DNA of 64,000 bases, taken from Bacillus sp. JCM 19034 (GTDB taxonomy: Bacteria > Bacillota > Bacilli > Bacillales > Bacillaceae_D). The stretch lies in contig NZ_BAXR01000013.1 in assembly GCF_001310635.1 (NCBI RefSeq), positions 1-64,000 on the forward strand. Direction: 5' to 3'. This document shows, one piece after another, positions 30,855 to 40,243 of this stretch; the stretch's first letter is position 1, and every line of letters begins with the position of its first letter. Under the pieces are notes generated by a model. It was given only the letters and a program-made list of their open reading frames with translations, made no database searches and was not told the origin of the DNA. Both the position numbers and the translations under genes were made by a program.

Positions 30855-31447
30855 CGGTCCCACCTCTCCCAATCAAACTTTAACACATGAATATTATAAA
30901 TTACCTTAACGTCTTATAAGTGGTGAAAAATTAAATATAAGAGGATTTTGAATTAAAATGAGATGAAATATTTACACCTTGATGGCATGGACATGATACA
31001 GGAATAATCGTTTGGTCGTAAAATTGATAGCGATTGACATGAAATACCAAGCAAGTATAAAATTTATAAATAATCTATGCACTATATTGATAAAATGAAA
31101 AGGGAGAAATCCTTTAATCATGCCCATGGGGTTAACTGATTTATTAATAGATAGGGGATCATATTTAAGTATATTCTAAACGACAACGGTTCAACTCTAG
31201 GTTATTAAACGTTATCAGGGATTGATATTATCATAGAGAACGTTCTGGCTTTTAAAGGCCAAAACAAAAGTGGGAAAGCTAGAGCCTTATAAAGATTGTC
31301 GTTTGTCAGAGAGGAAAGGGCAAAAGATTTAGCTTCTAAATGACAGTTGAGCAAATTGCTGGCCTCATGCATTACAAATGGTAACGATTTTGCCGACTTC
31401 GTTCACAAATCTAATACATGGCTTACTATTAAATTGAGGTGATTTTG
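30855..31447. other. Intergenic region, about 590 bp, possible gene remnant
   Basis: The left 150 bp should hold the promoter of the LytTR operon. Around 31310-31380 the plus strand reads EERAKDLASK, then after a frame change MTVEQIAGLMHYKW. This resembles the tail of PD-(D/E)XK/Rpn-type nucleases, which often end in a MTVEQIA helix, but the rest is too broken to assign. Confidence 0.35.
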
Positions 31448-31953
31448 TTGGGTTATAATGTGGAAATTGAACAAGTCAAAAGTATAGAAGAATACATTGA
31501 TGACCTATCTGATCTTCTGATACAGGTAATAGAAGATGACGCATCGATTGGCTTTTTACCACCACTGCCATTTTCAGATGCTATAAAATATTGGAGGAAC
31601 GTCTTAAGTCCAGAAGTGCATCTATTTGTTGCCAAAATAAACAACCGGGTAGTTGGAAGCGTACAATTACAGCTATGTTCTAAACAGAATGGTGTTCATA
31701 GAGCTGAGATTGCAAAGCTAATGACACACCCGCATTATCGACGTAATGGTATTGGTCGAGCATTAATGAACGAGGTTGAGGAACAAGCTAAGCAGGAGGC
31801 AGGTCTTTATTAGTTCTCGATACAAGAGAAGGAGACCCTTCTAATCTTCTATATTCTTCAATAGGTTATATTCATGCTGGTAAAATCCCTTATTATGCGA
31901 AATCGGCAAATGGAGAACTACATTCTACCGTTCTTTACTATAAATCTCTATAA
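31448..31953 (+). CDS. GNAT-family N-acetyltransferase (one frame break)
   Basis: About 168 residues. Motif A is clear: AEIAKLMTHPHYRRNGIGRA, followed by LMNEVEEQAKQE. The frame breaks near 31800; the next frame gives the rest of the fold, LLVLDTREGDPSNLLYSSIG and YIHAGKIPYYAKSANGELHS, ending at 31953. TTG 31448 is preferred, 5 nt behind GAGGTGA; GTG 31439 overlaps that site. The substrate is unknown. Confidence 0.85.
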
Positions 31954-32159
31954 TGTGAGTATCTATAGGTGTGATTTCAAATAGGAGGTTTTTGATTACA
32001 TTCAATTAGAAGCTACTAATAAATCGTAGTTACGGAAGGAATTATCATCCTTGTGTTAAATAGAAATGAATATTCTTCTTCAACTAACGAATAGCGTTAA
32101 AATCTTATGTAGTAGGTAATTTTAATATCAAATAAATTATTTCCTTGAGGAGGGTGATA

Positions 32160-32372
32160 ATGAAATTGCTAACTATTTCTTTTGTGATCGTGATACTAAT
32201 AGGTTTATTTTTTTTTATTTATGGATTACTGAAAAACTCCCAACTATTGATCCTCTTCGGTGTGATGGCCTTCTTAGCTCCAATATTTTACTTCATTGGT
32301 TGGACTCCCTTCATCCCTTTTGTTGCTCTGATTGCACTGTTAATTTCATATATTGGAAGGAAAAGAGATTAA
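32160..32372 (+). CDS. Small hydrophobic membrane protein
   Basis: About 70 residues with two or three membrane segments (LLTISFVIVILIGLFFFIYG, LLILFGVMAFLAPIFYFIGW, PFVALIALLISYIG). ATG 32160 lies 5 nt after GAGGAGGGTGA. No family is recognised. Confidence 0.6.
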   Translation: MKLLTISFVIVILIGLFFFIYGLLKNSQLLILFGVMAFLAPIFYFIGWTPFIPFVALIALLISYIGRKRD

Positions 32373-32389
32373 AAGATATTATTTTATAA

Positions 32390-32649
32390 ATGCCATTTCA
32401 AAAAAAAGGTTTATTTCATAATAGCTTTCTTTCTAATAGGTAGTATTACATTATTAATTGTTTCTTCAATTCTTGTTGTCTTTAAGAGTATACATTATGT
32501 CTTCATACCTTATCTGAATTACAGGATATACTAAACTTGATTTATCTGTGTTAATAGATGAGGCATTGTTTACAACCATATTTACTAGCTATTACTTTGG
32601 ATTTGTTCTTTATAGTGGTATTCAACAGGGATGCTTTCTAATGAAATAA
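32390..32649 (+). pseudogene. Broken small membrane protein gene
   Basis: Two adjoining frames read as one membrane protein: VYFIIAFFLIGSITLLIVSS and VVFKSIHYVFIPYLN, then after about 32518 TGYTKLDLSVLIDEALFTTI and FTSYYFGFVLYSGIQQG. A second shift in the eight-A run near 32405 would join it to ATG 32390. No ribosome binding site is seen. It could be a decayed gene or another victim of base loss. Confidence 0.35.
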
Positions 32650-32899
32650 TTATTCCACTAAGGAGAGATTGACCTTTTCTTTGATGTATAGAAGCAGAAT
32701 AGTTAAAGAAGAAGTTATTTGATTTAAAATGGGAAAGTAACTTTACAGATTGTCTTTAGGAAGGTTTATAATGTTTAAGAAATATAATAGGGTTATGTGG
32801 CAGGCGTGCTTTTTCTATACAAATAAAAAGGGAATGAATGTTAAACTAAAGGAGCAAAAGAGTGGATAACAAAAACTAAGTTAAGAGGAGGAGCTCAAA

Positions 32900-33490
32900 G
32901 TGATTATATGGGTTAACGGAGCGTTTGGTTCGGGGAAGACACAAACTTCTTACGAATTACATAGAAGAATTCCCCAATCTTATATATATGACCCAGAAAA
33001 CGTTGGTTATTTTATACGAAAAAATATTCCTAAAGAAATTAAGAAAGCCGATTTTCAAGATTATCCAATTTGGCGTGAAATAAATTACGCAATGTTGAAG
33101 CATATAAATTCTGAATATGGTGGAGTAATTATTGTTCCAATGACTATTGTAAATCGTAATTATTTTAAAGAGATTGTAGGCAAATTGAGAGATGACAATA
33201 TCACTGTTAAGCATTTTGTTCTGTGGGCGTCAAAAGAGACATTAGAAAAGAGATTACGAAAACGTGGAGAACGAAGAAACTCTTGGGCTGCAAGTCAAAT
33301 TGATAGATGTCTGCAAGGACTGCAAGATGATATATTTCACCAACGTATTGATACTAACAATATGACGATTGAAAGCGTGGTTGAAAGAATTGCATCTTTG
33401 TCAGATATAAATCTATTACCCGACAACAGAAACAAATTCAAAAAACGACTAGACCGAGTAAAAACTCAATTCAAACAAATTAGAATTTAA
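32900..33490 (+). CDS. tmrB: Tunicamycin resistance protein TmrB-like P-loop protein
   Basis: 196 residues, intact. It opens MIIWVNGAFGSGKTQTSYEL, with the P-loop GAFGSGKT at residues 7-14, and continues YDPENVGYFIRKNIPKEIKK, VIIVPMTIVNRNYFKEIVG and KRGERRNSWAASQIDRCLQG, all as remembered for Bacillus subtilis TmrB. TmrB is an ATP-binding, membrane-associated protein that lowers tunicamycin sensitivity. GGAGGAG precedes a GTG start. It stands alone in its transcription unit. Confidence 0.88.
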   Translation: MIIWVNGAFGSGKTQTSYELHRRIPQSYIYDPENVGYFIRKNIPKEIKKADFQDYPIWREINYAMLKHINSEYGGVIIVPMTIVNRNYFKEIVGKLRDDNITVKHFVLWASKETLEKRLRKRGERRNSWAASQIDRCLQGLQDDIFHQRIDTNNMTIESVVERIASLSDINLLPDNRNKFKKRLDRVKTQFKQIRI

Positions 33491-33899
33491 GTGTGTGTTC
33501 TTCAACTAAAGGGAGCCTATGTTGAATAAGAAATTAAGAAAGACAACAGATCAATTTGTTGCGTAGAAGGTGAATCGAAAACGGATAAACTACTTTTATT
33601 TAATGTTCGCTTTTTAGTACGTGCCTAATCATTTCTAAGCAACTCAATGCTAGCGTGGAATGATACAGGCAAAGTAATGATTTACTTAATAGTAGGTATA
33701 TTATTTATTATTGAAAGAAAGTATATTTGGATTATATAAATATCGTAAACAGAAATTTCAACATTAAACATTAAGCCTAAAGGCATTCTTTGAAAAGTGC
33801 ACTTTGTAAATCTTCCATTTGTACATTAATCTCAAATAATGCTTTACCAATCTGCTTGCTAACAACTGTCTCGATATTAGTAAGCAATCGTATGCTAAT
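33491..33899. other. Intergenic region with residual open frames
   Basis: On the plus strand a 30-residue hydrophobic frame lies at 33649-33741. On the minus strand, directly after the hydrolase stop and in the same frame, coding-like sequence LLTNIETVVSKQIGKALFEI and NVQMEDLQSALFKECL runs to 33777. Neither has a ribosome binding site. Possibly gene remnants. Confidence 0.3.
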
Positions 33900-34634
33900 T
33901 TAATTTTTTCTAACCCATTCTTTTAATACGTGATTAAATTCTTGGGGCATTTGAACGGGCCAAATATGTTGAGCATCAGGAATCTTAGCTGTTTCAGCCC
34001 CTTGTATAATTTTGGGAGCAATCTTTAGAGACTGTAAAATACCACTCGATTCTTGATCACCTGCTACGAATAAAATCGGACGCTTAATTACAGCATAAGA
34101 TTCATCCAAACGAAAATCCATAATTTCGTAACCAATTGCTTCATAATTCCCTCTTGTCAATAATTGATAGTTTCGAATGAATTCTTCCGTTTTATTTTCA
34201 GGTATTTGATAGTTTTCTTTAGCTAAGCGATAGAGATAGTTTGTGTTACCGAGCGACCGTTGAATGAAGCGTGATTGGATGGGCAAAAGAAACTTAAAAG
34301 GCATAGGCTTTACGGTAATTCCGCTGATAAAAGTACTTTTGACTTTTTGCGGATAATGTTTAGCGATTTCCAGAGCAACATGCCCCCCTAGGGAAATACC
34401 GACTATATGTGCTCTTTGATTGTCTATAACGTCTTCTGCAATCATTTGTGTTGTGGTAGTTAAATCAATCCAAGGAATATCTGCATTTTTGCCGTGTCCT
34501 GGTAAATCCACTAAGCAGATTTGGTAATCATTAAAGACAGCGATTTGCTGCCACCACATCCAAGAACTCGCTCCGATTCCATGAATGAAAATAATCATTT
34601 CTTTGTCACTGTCCCCATGAATCTCATATTCCAT
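33900..34634 (-). CDS. Alpha/beta hydrolase
   Basis: About 244 residues. Oxyanion region IIFIHGIGASSWMW, nucleophile elbow GISLGG (Ser about 81), acid in LFVAGDQES and His in DAQHIWPVQ. ATG 34634 is chosen because GGGAGA lies 8 nt upstream; an ATG at 34658 lacks one. A mobile cap (RFIQRSLGNTNYLYRLAKEN) covers the site. It follows the XRE-AbrB regulator gene by 90 bp on the same strand, probably in one operon. The ester or lactone substrate is unknown. Confidence 0.85.
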   Translation of the reverse strand: MEYEIHGDSDKEMIIFIHGIGASSWMWWQQIAVFNDYQICLVDLPGHGKNADIPWIDLTTTTQMIAEDVIDNQRAHIVGISLGGHVALEIAKHYPQKVKSTFISGITVKPMPFKFLLPIQSRFIQRSLGNTNYLYRLAKENYQIPENKTEEFIRNYQLLTRGNYEAIGYEIMDFRLDESYAVIKRPILFVAGDQESSGILQSLKIAPKIIQGAETAKIPDAQHIWPVQMPQEFNHVLKEWVRKN

Positions 34635-34724
34635 CTCGTCTTCTCCCATCATTTCCATTGTTCATCGTCTCGTTATCTGTCTGATCGACTAAAGTAGTGA
34701 CAAGAAACAAAATAATTCTCTTTT

Positions 34725-35162
34725 TCATAAGTCATCATCAGGTGAATTCGACTTATAGAAGCTCTCGATTATCGGTAATATTTTGTCATATTTAGTCAAA
34801 GCTAATCCTTTACCTTCCTGACCAACCACGATTAAGCGATCACCCGCTGCAATTTCAAATAAATCTCGTGCCTCTTTAGGTATCACAATTTGACCGCGGT
34901 CCCCTACTTTTACATGACCAAAAATATGAGTGCCACAAGTGGTGGTATCTATATCCAATGGTTCTTTATCTACACTACTCACTAATTCATCAAGACTGAT
35001 GCCATATAAATTTGCTAAAGACAGACAATGATAAATGCCAGGAGAAGCCTCGTCATTTTCCCACTTAGCAACACTTTGGCGTGAGACATTAATTCTATCC
35101 GCCACTTGCTCTTGACTTAAATGATGCTTTTTACGCCAGTTCATTAAATTCATTCCGATCAA
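34725..35162 (-). CDS. XRE-type HTH regulator fused to an AbrB/SpoVT-like domain
   Basis: About 145 residues with two DNA-binding modules: a Cro/C1 HTH (LMNWRKKHHLSQEQVADRIN, VSRQSVAKWENDEASPG) and a C-terminal swapped-hairpin AbrB domain (VKVGDRGQIVIPKEARDLFE, AAGDRLIVVGQEGKG). TTG 35162 fits GAGGTGA spacing best; GTG 35171 and ATG 35153 are alternatives. It likely controls itself and the downstream hydrolase. The combination is uncommon but seen in Firmicutes. Confidence 0.85.
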   Translation of the reverse strand: MIGMNLMNWRKKHHLSQEQVADRINVSRQSVAKWENDEASPGIYHCLSLANLYGISLDELVSSVDKEPLDIDTTTCGTHIFGHVKVGDRGQIVIPKEARDLFEIAAGDRLIVVGQEGKGLALTKYDKILPIIESFYKSNSPDDDL

Positions 35163-35509
35163 ATTTCTCACCTCACCTTCACTTATTTTACAACAGTTTC
35201 ATCATAAATCTACCAATTATAGATAACATATGCAGTAACTATAGTTACCTAATTCAATTTCTTGGGCAAATAATAAAAAGGACCTACTCATGCATCTAAT
35301 CGTAAGAAAATGAATGAGCAAAATCGTATGATGAGTTAGAGTCGGTCGTGAGAAAGTTTTCTAAGTATTCATGAATTAGTGAATTTAATCACTTAAAATA
35401 AAGGGTTCTTTTTTCGCAATGATTCTTTGTATTTTGATAAAAATTTATTGTGAAACGATAAATATATATGTTATTATCATAATAATGATAGATAAGTGAG
35501 GTGCTTTTA
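35163..35509. other. Intergenic region between divergent regulators
   Basis: No gene. It must contain two divergent promoters. Close to the right gene, TATTATCATAATAATGATA (about 35473-35491) is an imperfect inverted repeat that could be an operator for the YozG-like repressor. Confidence 0.4.
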
Positions 35510-35986
35510 ATGCAACGGGGAACAATACTTTTTTTAAGAATAGCTATTTATTTTATTGGGATTATTGTACTAACTTTACTTATATTTTGGTTGCCTAGGT
35601 TAGCAAACGATACTGCAGAAGTGTTTCCAGAATTTGCGTATTTACGATTTCCCGTGTTAATCGGTTTGTATGTAACAGGGATACCGTTTTACTTTGCTTT
35701 GTATAAGGCTTTGAAGCTTTTAACCTACATTGATGAAAACAATGCCTTCTCGGAATTGTCTGTAACTTCATTAAGATACATAAAATACTGTGCAATTACA
35801 ATTAGTGTCTTATATGTAATTGGGGGTATCATCTTATTGTCACAAAATGCTTTACATCCTGGAATAGTTATTATCGTATTTACTATAATTTTTAGTTCTG
35901 TTGTTATAGCAGTTTTCACTATGGTTCTTCAGAAGTTGTTGAAAAGTGCTTTAGATATAAAATCAGAAAATGATTTAACGGTCTGA
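35510..35986 (+). CDS. DUF2975 membrane protein
   Basis: About 158 residues with four membrane segments (IAIYFIGIIVLTLLIFWLP, LRFPVLIGLYVTGIPFYFAL, ITISVLYVIGGIILLSQNA, IIVFTIIFSSVVIAVFTMVL). ATG 35510 follows GAGGTG. DUF2975 genes are usually paired with a YozG-type HTH repressor, as here, with 10 bp between them. Function unknown. Confidence 0.85.
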   Translation: MQRGTILFLRIAIYFIGIIVLTLLIFWLPRLANDTAEVFPEFAYLRFPVLIGLYVTGIPFYFALYKALKLLTYIDENNAFSELSVTSLRYIKYCAITISVLYVIGGIILLSQNALHPGIVIIVFTIIFSSVVIAVFTMVLQKLLKSALDIKSENDLTV

Positions 35987-35996
35987 GGTGAAAACA

Positions 35997-36203
35997 GTGG
36001 CAATTATAATCAATATTGATGTGATATTGGCAAAAAGAAAAATGAGTGTGACAGAATTATCTGAGAAGGTTGGAATTACAATGGCTAACATATCTATTTT
36101 AAAAAATGGCAAGGCAAAAGCGATTCGATTATCTACTTTAGAATCCATTTGCAAGGCATTGGATTGTCAGCCGGGGGATATTCTTGAATATCGAAAGGAT
36201 TAG
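35997..36203 (+). CDS. YozG-like HTH (XRE) transcriptional regulator
   Basis: 68 residues, a minimal HTH: VILAKRKMSVTELSEKVGIT, MANISILKNGKAKAIRLSTL, CKALDCQPGDILEYRKD. GTG 35997 lies 5 nt after GAGGTGA. Canonical partner of the DUF2975 gene upstream; probably represses the pair. Confidence 0.88.
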   Translation: MAIIINIDVILAKRKMSVTELSEKVGITMANISILKNGKAKAIRLSTLESICKALDCQPGDILEYRKD

Positions 36204-36224
36204 ACAATCAAGATCGGAAGCGAA

Positions 36225-36626
36225 GTGGATTCAGTACCTGTTTATGAAAGGAAAGTGTTAATCATTACAGTTTCAATAGTATTTCTAGTGATTGTAGGTG
36301 TCATTGCAGTTGCAATGTTTATTGCACCGGCGATTATAGCCATTAGAAAAAATGATAAGGGAAAACGTCCCTATAAGGTTTCTTATGTAGTAGTAGGACT
36401 ATTGATTTTTCAATGGGTGTATTTCTTGACTGGAGGATACACTTTACTACCTGTGAATATTGCGAATTCATTGTTTGTACCTATATGGTTGGTGTTGTGT
36501 GTAGGGAGTGCAATCACAGCTATCGTTGAATTCAAAAACAACAAATTTTTTTCTATTCCCGTTGGAGGCTTAACAATCATTAGTTTTTTATTCAGTGTTC
36601 TTGCCTATGGCATAGGAGAAATGTGA
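36225..36626 (+). CDS. Membrane protein of unknown function
   Basis: About 133 residues, four membrane segments (IITVSIVFLVIVGVIAVAMF, VSYVVVGLLIFQWVYFLTGG, VPIWLVLCVGSAITAIVEF, LTIISFLFSVLAYGIG). GTG start 21 bp after the YozG gene, so probably part of the same operon. The ribosome binding site is weak. No family is recognised. Confidence 0.65.
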   Translation: MDSVPVYERKVLIITVSIVFLVIVGVIAVAMFIAPAIIAIRKNDKGKRPYKVSYVVVGLLIFQWVYFLTGGYTLLPVNIANSLFVPIWLVLCVGSAITAIVEFKNNKFFSIPVGGLTIISFLFSVLAYGIGEM

Positions 36627-36721
36627 CTATATTTATTTTGGAAAAATGACAATGTGACACAATTATTGAAAAAGCCCTGTGCCTGAATCAGGAAAAAACT
36701 ATTTAGGATAGAGGTGAAGTT

Positions 36722-37018
36722 ATGAGGATAGTTAATATAGGTTTGCTATTACAGCTTATCTACGTATCATTTTACCTACTTCAAATGAGAGCAATTGTAT
36801 TGCAAAAGTTTGGTATATATGTGGTTGCATATATCGAACTAGCCTTGACTATTGGTAGTTTAATTTTAGGTATAATAGCTTTAATACTTAGGATTTGGTC
36901 AAAACGGACAATGTTTGTAATTTCATTTGCTTTCTTACTGTGCCTATGGTTTTATGCGATATACTTGTTACCTGAATCTGATATTCCACCTGCCATTCCT
37001 TGGCTGTATTCAAATTAG
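36722..37018 (+). CDS. Small membrane protein of unknown function
   Basis: 98 residues with three membrane segments (IGLLLQLIYVSFYLLQM, LALTIGSLILGIIALILRIW, MFVISFAFLLCLWFYAIYLL). TAGAGGTG precedes ATG. It lies 95 bp after the previous membrane protein and resembles it in composition. Unknown. Confidence 0.65.
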   Translation: MRIVNIGLLLQLIYVSFYLLQMRAIVLQKFGIYVVAYIELALTIGSLILGIIALILRIWSKRTMFVISFAFLLCLWFYAIYLLPESDIPPAIPWLYSN

Positions 37019-37527
37019 GTTATTAGTCAATCGGGCGCAATTGTTGAATAAGATAAGAAAAATAAAAGATCTGCTAGTTGCACAGTCCTACGATACTATT
37101 CAAAAAAAGAATATTCAACAATCGGGCGTGTTTTGATCACTCTTTTTTTTCAAAACACGCTTCTTCTATTTGCTCTTTTGTCAAGTTTGTTAGAGTTAAT
37201 TTAATAAAACTTTATTTCAAGGCTGCACCATGTGTTAGTATTCCAAAAAGCATGGTGAAAGCATCATGGACATAAAAAGAAGATGATCAAAAAGTTCTCT
37301 ATATAATACATTATGGATTACGAGAAGTTGCAAAAATATTGGGTGTCAGTAGTGATGGTTTCAGAGGTGATCACTAATACGGACAAACACGGTCAACAAG
37401 AAAGTATGCTAGTCTCCTACTATAATACTATTCTTCCTCTAATTACATTTAAATAAGGATGTTATACCTATTTCAAAAGTAGACATTTTTCGACAGAATA
37501 AAAGAAAAAACTAAGGGAGAATGTCAG
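37019..37527. other. Intergenic region with nested repeats
   Basis: No clear gene. It holds a direct repeat CAATCGGGCG (37028-37037, 37119-37128), an 11-bp inverted repeat (37040-37050, 37112-37122) and a 10-bp inverted repeat (37126-37135, 37151-37160). A short frame at 37311-37455 has no family match. The right end should carry the chemoreceptor promoter. Confidence 0.45.
37028..37160. repeat. Nested direct and inverted repeats, possible miniature element remnant
   Basis: ATTGTTGAATA (37040-37050) is the exact inverse of TATTCAACAAT (37112-37122). CAATCGGGCG occurs in direct orientation at both ends. GCGTGTTTTG (37126-37135) is the inverse of CAAAACACGC (37151-37160), with a T8 run in its loop. 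The layout is like a small non-coding mobile element or a structured RNA; no transposase is nearby. Confidence 0.4.
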
Positions 37528-39240
37528 ATGGCTAAGTTGAGCTTAAGAAATGTAAAAATCGGCTGGAAGTACGGAATTGTATTTATATTTCTCTTTATAT
37601 TATTTGCACTTTCAGCCTTTATTGTTACAAAACAAATTCAAATCATAGGGGAAGAAATTGAAAGGGTCGAACGACGAGGAACAAGAGCTTTACAAATCGC
37701 AGAATTAGGTTCGTTGTCGAGCGAAAAGTTTATTAGATTTGCACGTTTTAGTTATGAAGGAAAAGCAGAATTCCTTGAGGAGTTTGAGGATAGAAGCACA
37801 TATTTTATTATGCTAGAAGAAATGTTAAGAGAGAGTATGGTAGGAGTGGCAACAGAAGAGGAATTTGCTAACCTTGATGAAATAAAGAAGGCAGATCTAG
37901 AAATAAACAGTTTACTTAATAAAATTGAAGAAGCTGTAAATGCTGGAGATACGGAAGCAACTATGCTCTATTTAGAAGAAGGCTATGCACTACTAGAGCA
38001 TAGTAATCAAGAAACTATGAAATTGATTCCGGCTTTGAACGAACAGCAAGCGGAGGCAATCTCAGATGCAATGCGTAGTAAAGAAGTGGCAACGACTGTA
38101 CTAATAAGTGCAATAGTATTATCGATTATTATTGGTGGGATCCTTGTTTTCTTAATAAGTCGAATGGTTTCTAGACACTTAAATAGAGTCATTGATATAA
38201 GTCGTCAGGTTGCGGATGGAAATCTTAATGTGAATATGATTGAATATGATGGTAACGATGAAGTAAGCCAACTAGGTCAAGCAACGAATACGATGATTAC
38301 CAATCTGCGTACAATTATTAGTCAAACGTCAAAGGTTTCTGAGACTGTGAACAGTCGTAGTGAAGAACTAAATCAAGCAGCAAATGAAGTGAATACTGGT
38401 ACAGAGCAAGTGGCAAGTACGATGCAGGAATTAACTTCAGGTGCAGAAACACAGGCAAACAGTGCCGTGAATTTAACTTCGACCATGGAATCTTTCCTAG
38501 CAAAAATTGAGGAAGCGAATATAAATGGAGAGGTCGTATCTAAGTCTTCCACTGAAGTACTTGCTGTTACCAAAAATGGTGGTCAATTAATGGAGCAGTC
38601 TGTCCAACAAATGAACGTGATTGATCAAATTGTGAAGGATGCTGTACAAAAGGTAAAAGGGTTAGATTCACAAACACAGGAAATTTCTAAGCTTGTTGCC
38701 GTAATCAATGATATTGCAGGACAAACAAACCTCTTGGCATTAAATGCAGCGATTGAAGCAGCTCGTGCAGGAGAGCATGGAAAAGGATTTGCGGTTGTAG
38801 CTGATGAAGTTAGAAAGCTAGCAGAACAAGTAAGTGAATCAGTCTCAGATATTACAACCATTGTCTCCAATATTCAACTTGAATCAACTGCAGTGGCAAC
38901 TTCCTTACAAGGTGGATATCAAGAAGTAGAAAAGGGCACTAGTCAAATTAAAACAACTGGAGAAACGTTCACAGAAATTAACCAATCCATTAAACAAATG
39001 GTTCAAAACATTGAAACGATCACTAATAACTTAACTAATATGACAGAACAAAGCGAAAAGATGAAAGAGGCGATTGAAGGAATCAGTGAAGTTTCAGAGG
39101 AAGCCGTCGCAGGAATTGAACAAACGGCAGCTTCTACCGAACAAACAAGTAGTTCAATGGAGGAAGTAGCAAAAAGCTCTGAGGAGTTATCAAAGCTAGC
39201 AGAAATATTGAATGAGCTAGTGCAGAAGTTTAAACTATAA
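37528..39240 (+). CDS. Methyl-accepting chemotaxis protein
   Basis: 570 residues, intact. Membrane segment 1 at about 15-36 ([19 protein letters not shown]), an extracytoplasmic helical sensor to about 185 (four-helix-bundle type), and membrane segment 2 at about 188-212 ([20 protein letters not shown]). HAMP follows to about 265, then the signalling coiled coil with the conserved tip [20 protein letters not shown] and [15 protein letters not shown]. It clusters at the membrane and signals to CheA through CheW. GGGAG precedes ATG. The ligand is unknown. Confidence 0.95.
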   Translation: MAKLSLRNVKIGWKYGIVFIFLFILFALSAFIVTKQIQIIGEEIERVERRGTRALQIAELGSLSSEKFIRFARFSYEGKAEFLEEFEDRSTYFIMLEEMLRESMVGVATEEEFANLDEIKKADLEINSLLNKIEEAVNAGDTEATMLYLEEGYALLEHSNQETMKLIPALNEQQAEAISDAMRSKEVATTVLISAIVLSIIIGGILVFLISRMVSRHLNRVIDISRQVADGNLNVNMIEYDGNDEVSQLGQATNTMITNLRTIISQTSKVSETVNSRSEELNQAANEVNTGTEQVASTMQELTSGAETQANSAVNLTSTMESFLAKIEEANINGEVVSKSSTEVLAVTKNGGQLMEQSVQQMNVIDQIVKDAVQKVKGLDSQTQEISKLVAVINDIAGQTNLLALNAAIEAARAGEHGKGFAVVADEVRKLAEQVSESVSDITTIVSNIQLESTAVATSLQGGYQEVEKGTSQIKTTGETFTEINQSIKQMVQNIETITNNLTNMTEQSEKMKEAIEGISEVSEEAVAGIEQTAASTEQTSSSMEEVAKSSEELSKLAEILNELVQKFKL

Positions 39241-39335
39241 GGAAATGGGAAATAGTGGATGATAATTGATTGAATAGAGTTTTAAATTCCTACAGGGGGA
39301 ATAAGGAAGTCTAGAAATTGAAATAACGTTGAATC

Positions 39336-39367
39336 AGAGCTTCCTTTTTGAAGGGGAGCTCTTTTTT
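39336..39367 (+). terminator. Terminator after chemoreceptor region
   Basis: AGAGCT (39336-39341) pairs with AGCTCT (39357-39362), with an inner TCC/GG pairing, followed by six T. About 95 bp after the chemoreceptor stop. Confidence 0.6.
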
Positions 39368-39577
39368 GATGTTGATTTGTGAAAGCAATCATCAGAGTGC
39401 ATTCTTCAACAAGAGATACTTTTTCTTTATTGATCAAAAGGAAATGAAAGTTAAATGTGTAGAGATAATAAAGATCCATATGTCACTACAGGCAGGATCG
39501 CTCAGTTTTAAGTTGAATTAAATTATATATACAAAAAAAGAAAAGAATTGAGTGTATTGGTTGGCATTTTAAAATGA

Positions 39578-40026
39578 CTAAACCCTAAACTGTTTTAAAT
39601 GATGGTCAAGATGCTTGTAAATTCCTTTTCCCCATTGCTCGGAAGTAAGTTTGCCGAAAAAAGGGTGTGGATGAGTTGTACAATTCTTTGGCCCATTATT
39701 TTGAAATGTTATAATTTTTTGTTTCAGCTTTTCTCTTTCTGTTTCAAATTCTTTTTTCTCTGTAATTAAAATGGTCGGAATCGTGGACATATTGGGGGAA
39801 TATGGCTTGTCATTATAAAAAATTGGTTTCACAAACTGTCCTATTAATATCCCTAACCAACCTCTTGAGGGAAAAGAATTTCCCATTGCAATGTCTTGGA
39901 ACGATGAGCAATGAGCTAGCATTTGGGAGACATCCATTTTTCCCCATTGTGGTTTTGAATGGGGCTTAGTTTGTCGATACGGTTTAAAATTTCCATTGTA
40001 TGCAAATAATTAAAAATATTCTTCAT
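39578..40026 (-). CDS. DUF1569 family protein (one frame break)
   Basis: About 149 residues. N-terminal frame: MKNIFNYLHTMEILNRIDKL and SPIQNHNGEKW from ATG 40026. A five-A run near 39940 breaks it; with six A it continues MDVSQMLAHCSSFQDIAMGN. The family signature HPFFGKLTSEQWGKGIYKHL with DHHLKQF closes it. The His residues suggest a DinB-like four-helix metal site. AAAGGGGG precedes ATG. Function unknown. Confidence 0.85.
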
Positions 40027-40243
40027 GAACGTAAATCCCCCTTTCTGATTTAGATTTTTTTAATTATACCAGCTCATTATTTTTTGATTTCTTTTCAATT
40101 GCTAATTTTCTAGTAATAGATAAACTTATTAAGTAGTAGAAGAAATTTTAAATTGTATAGATCCTATTAAACTTATGAATCAAGAAGGAAGTACAGCTAA
40201 GGAAGGTAAATTAGTTCAACGAATATGCTAAAGGAGTAATAGG

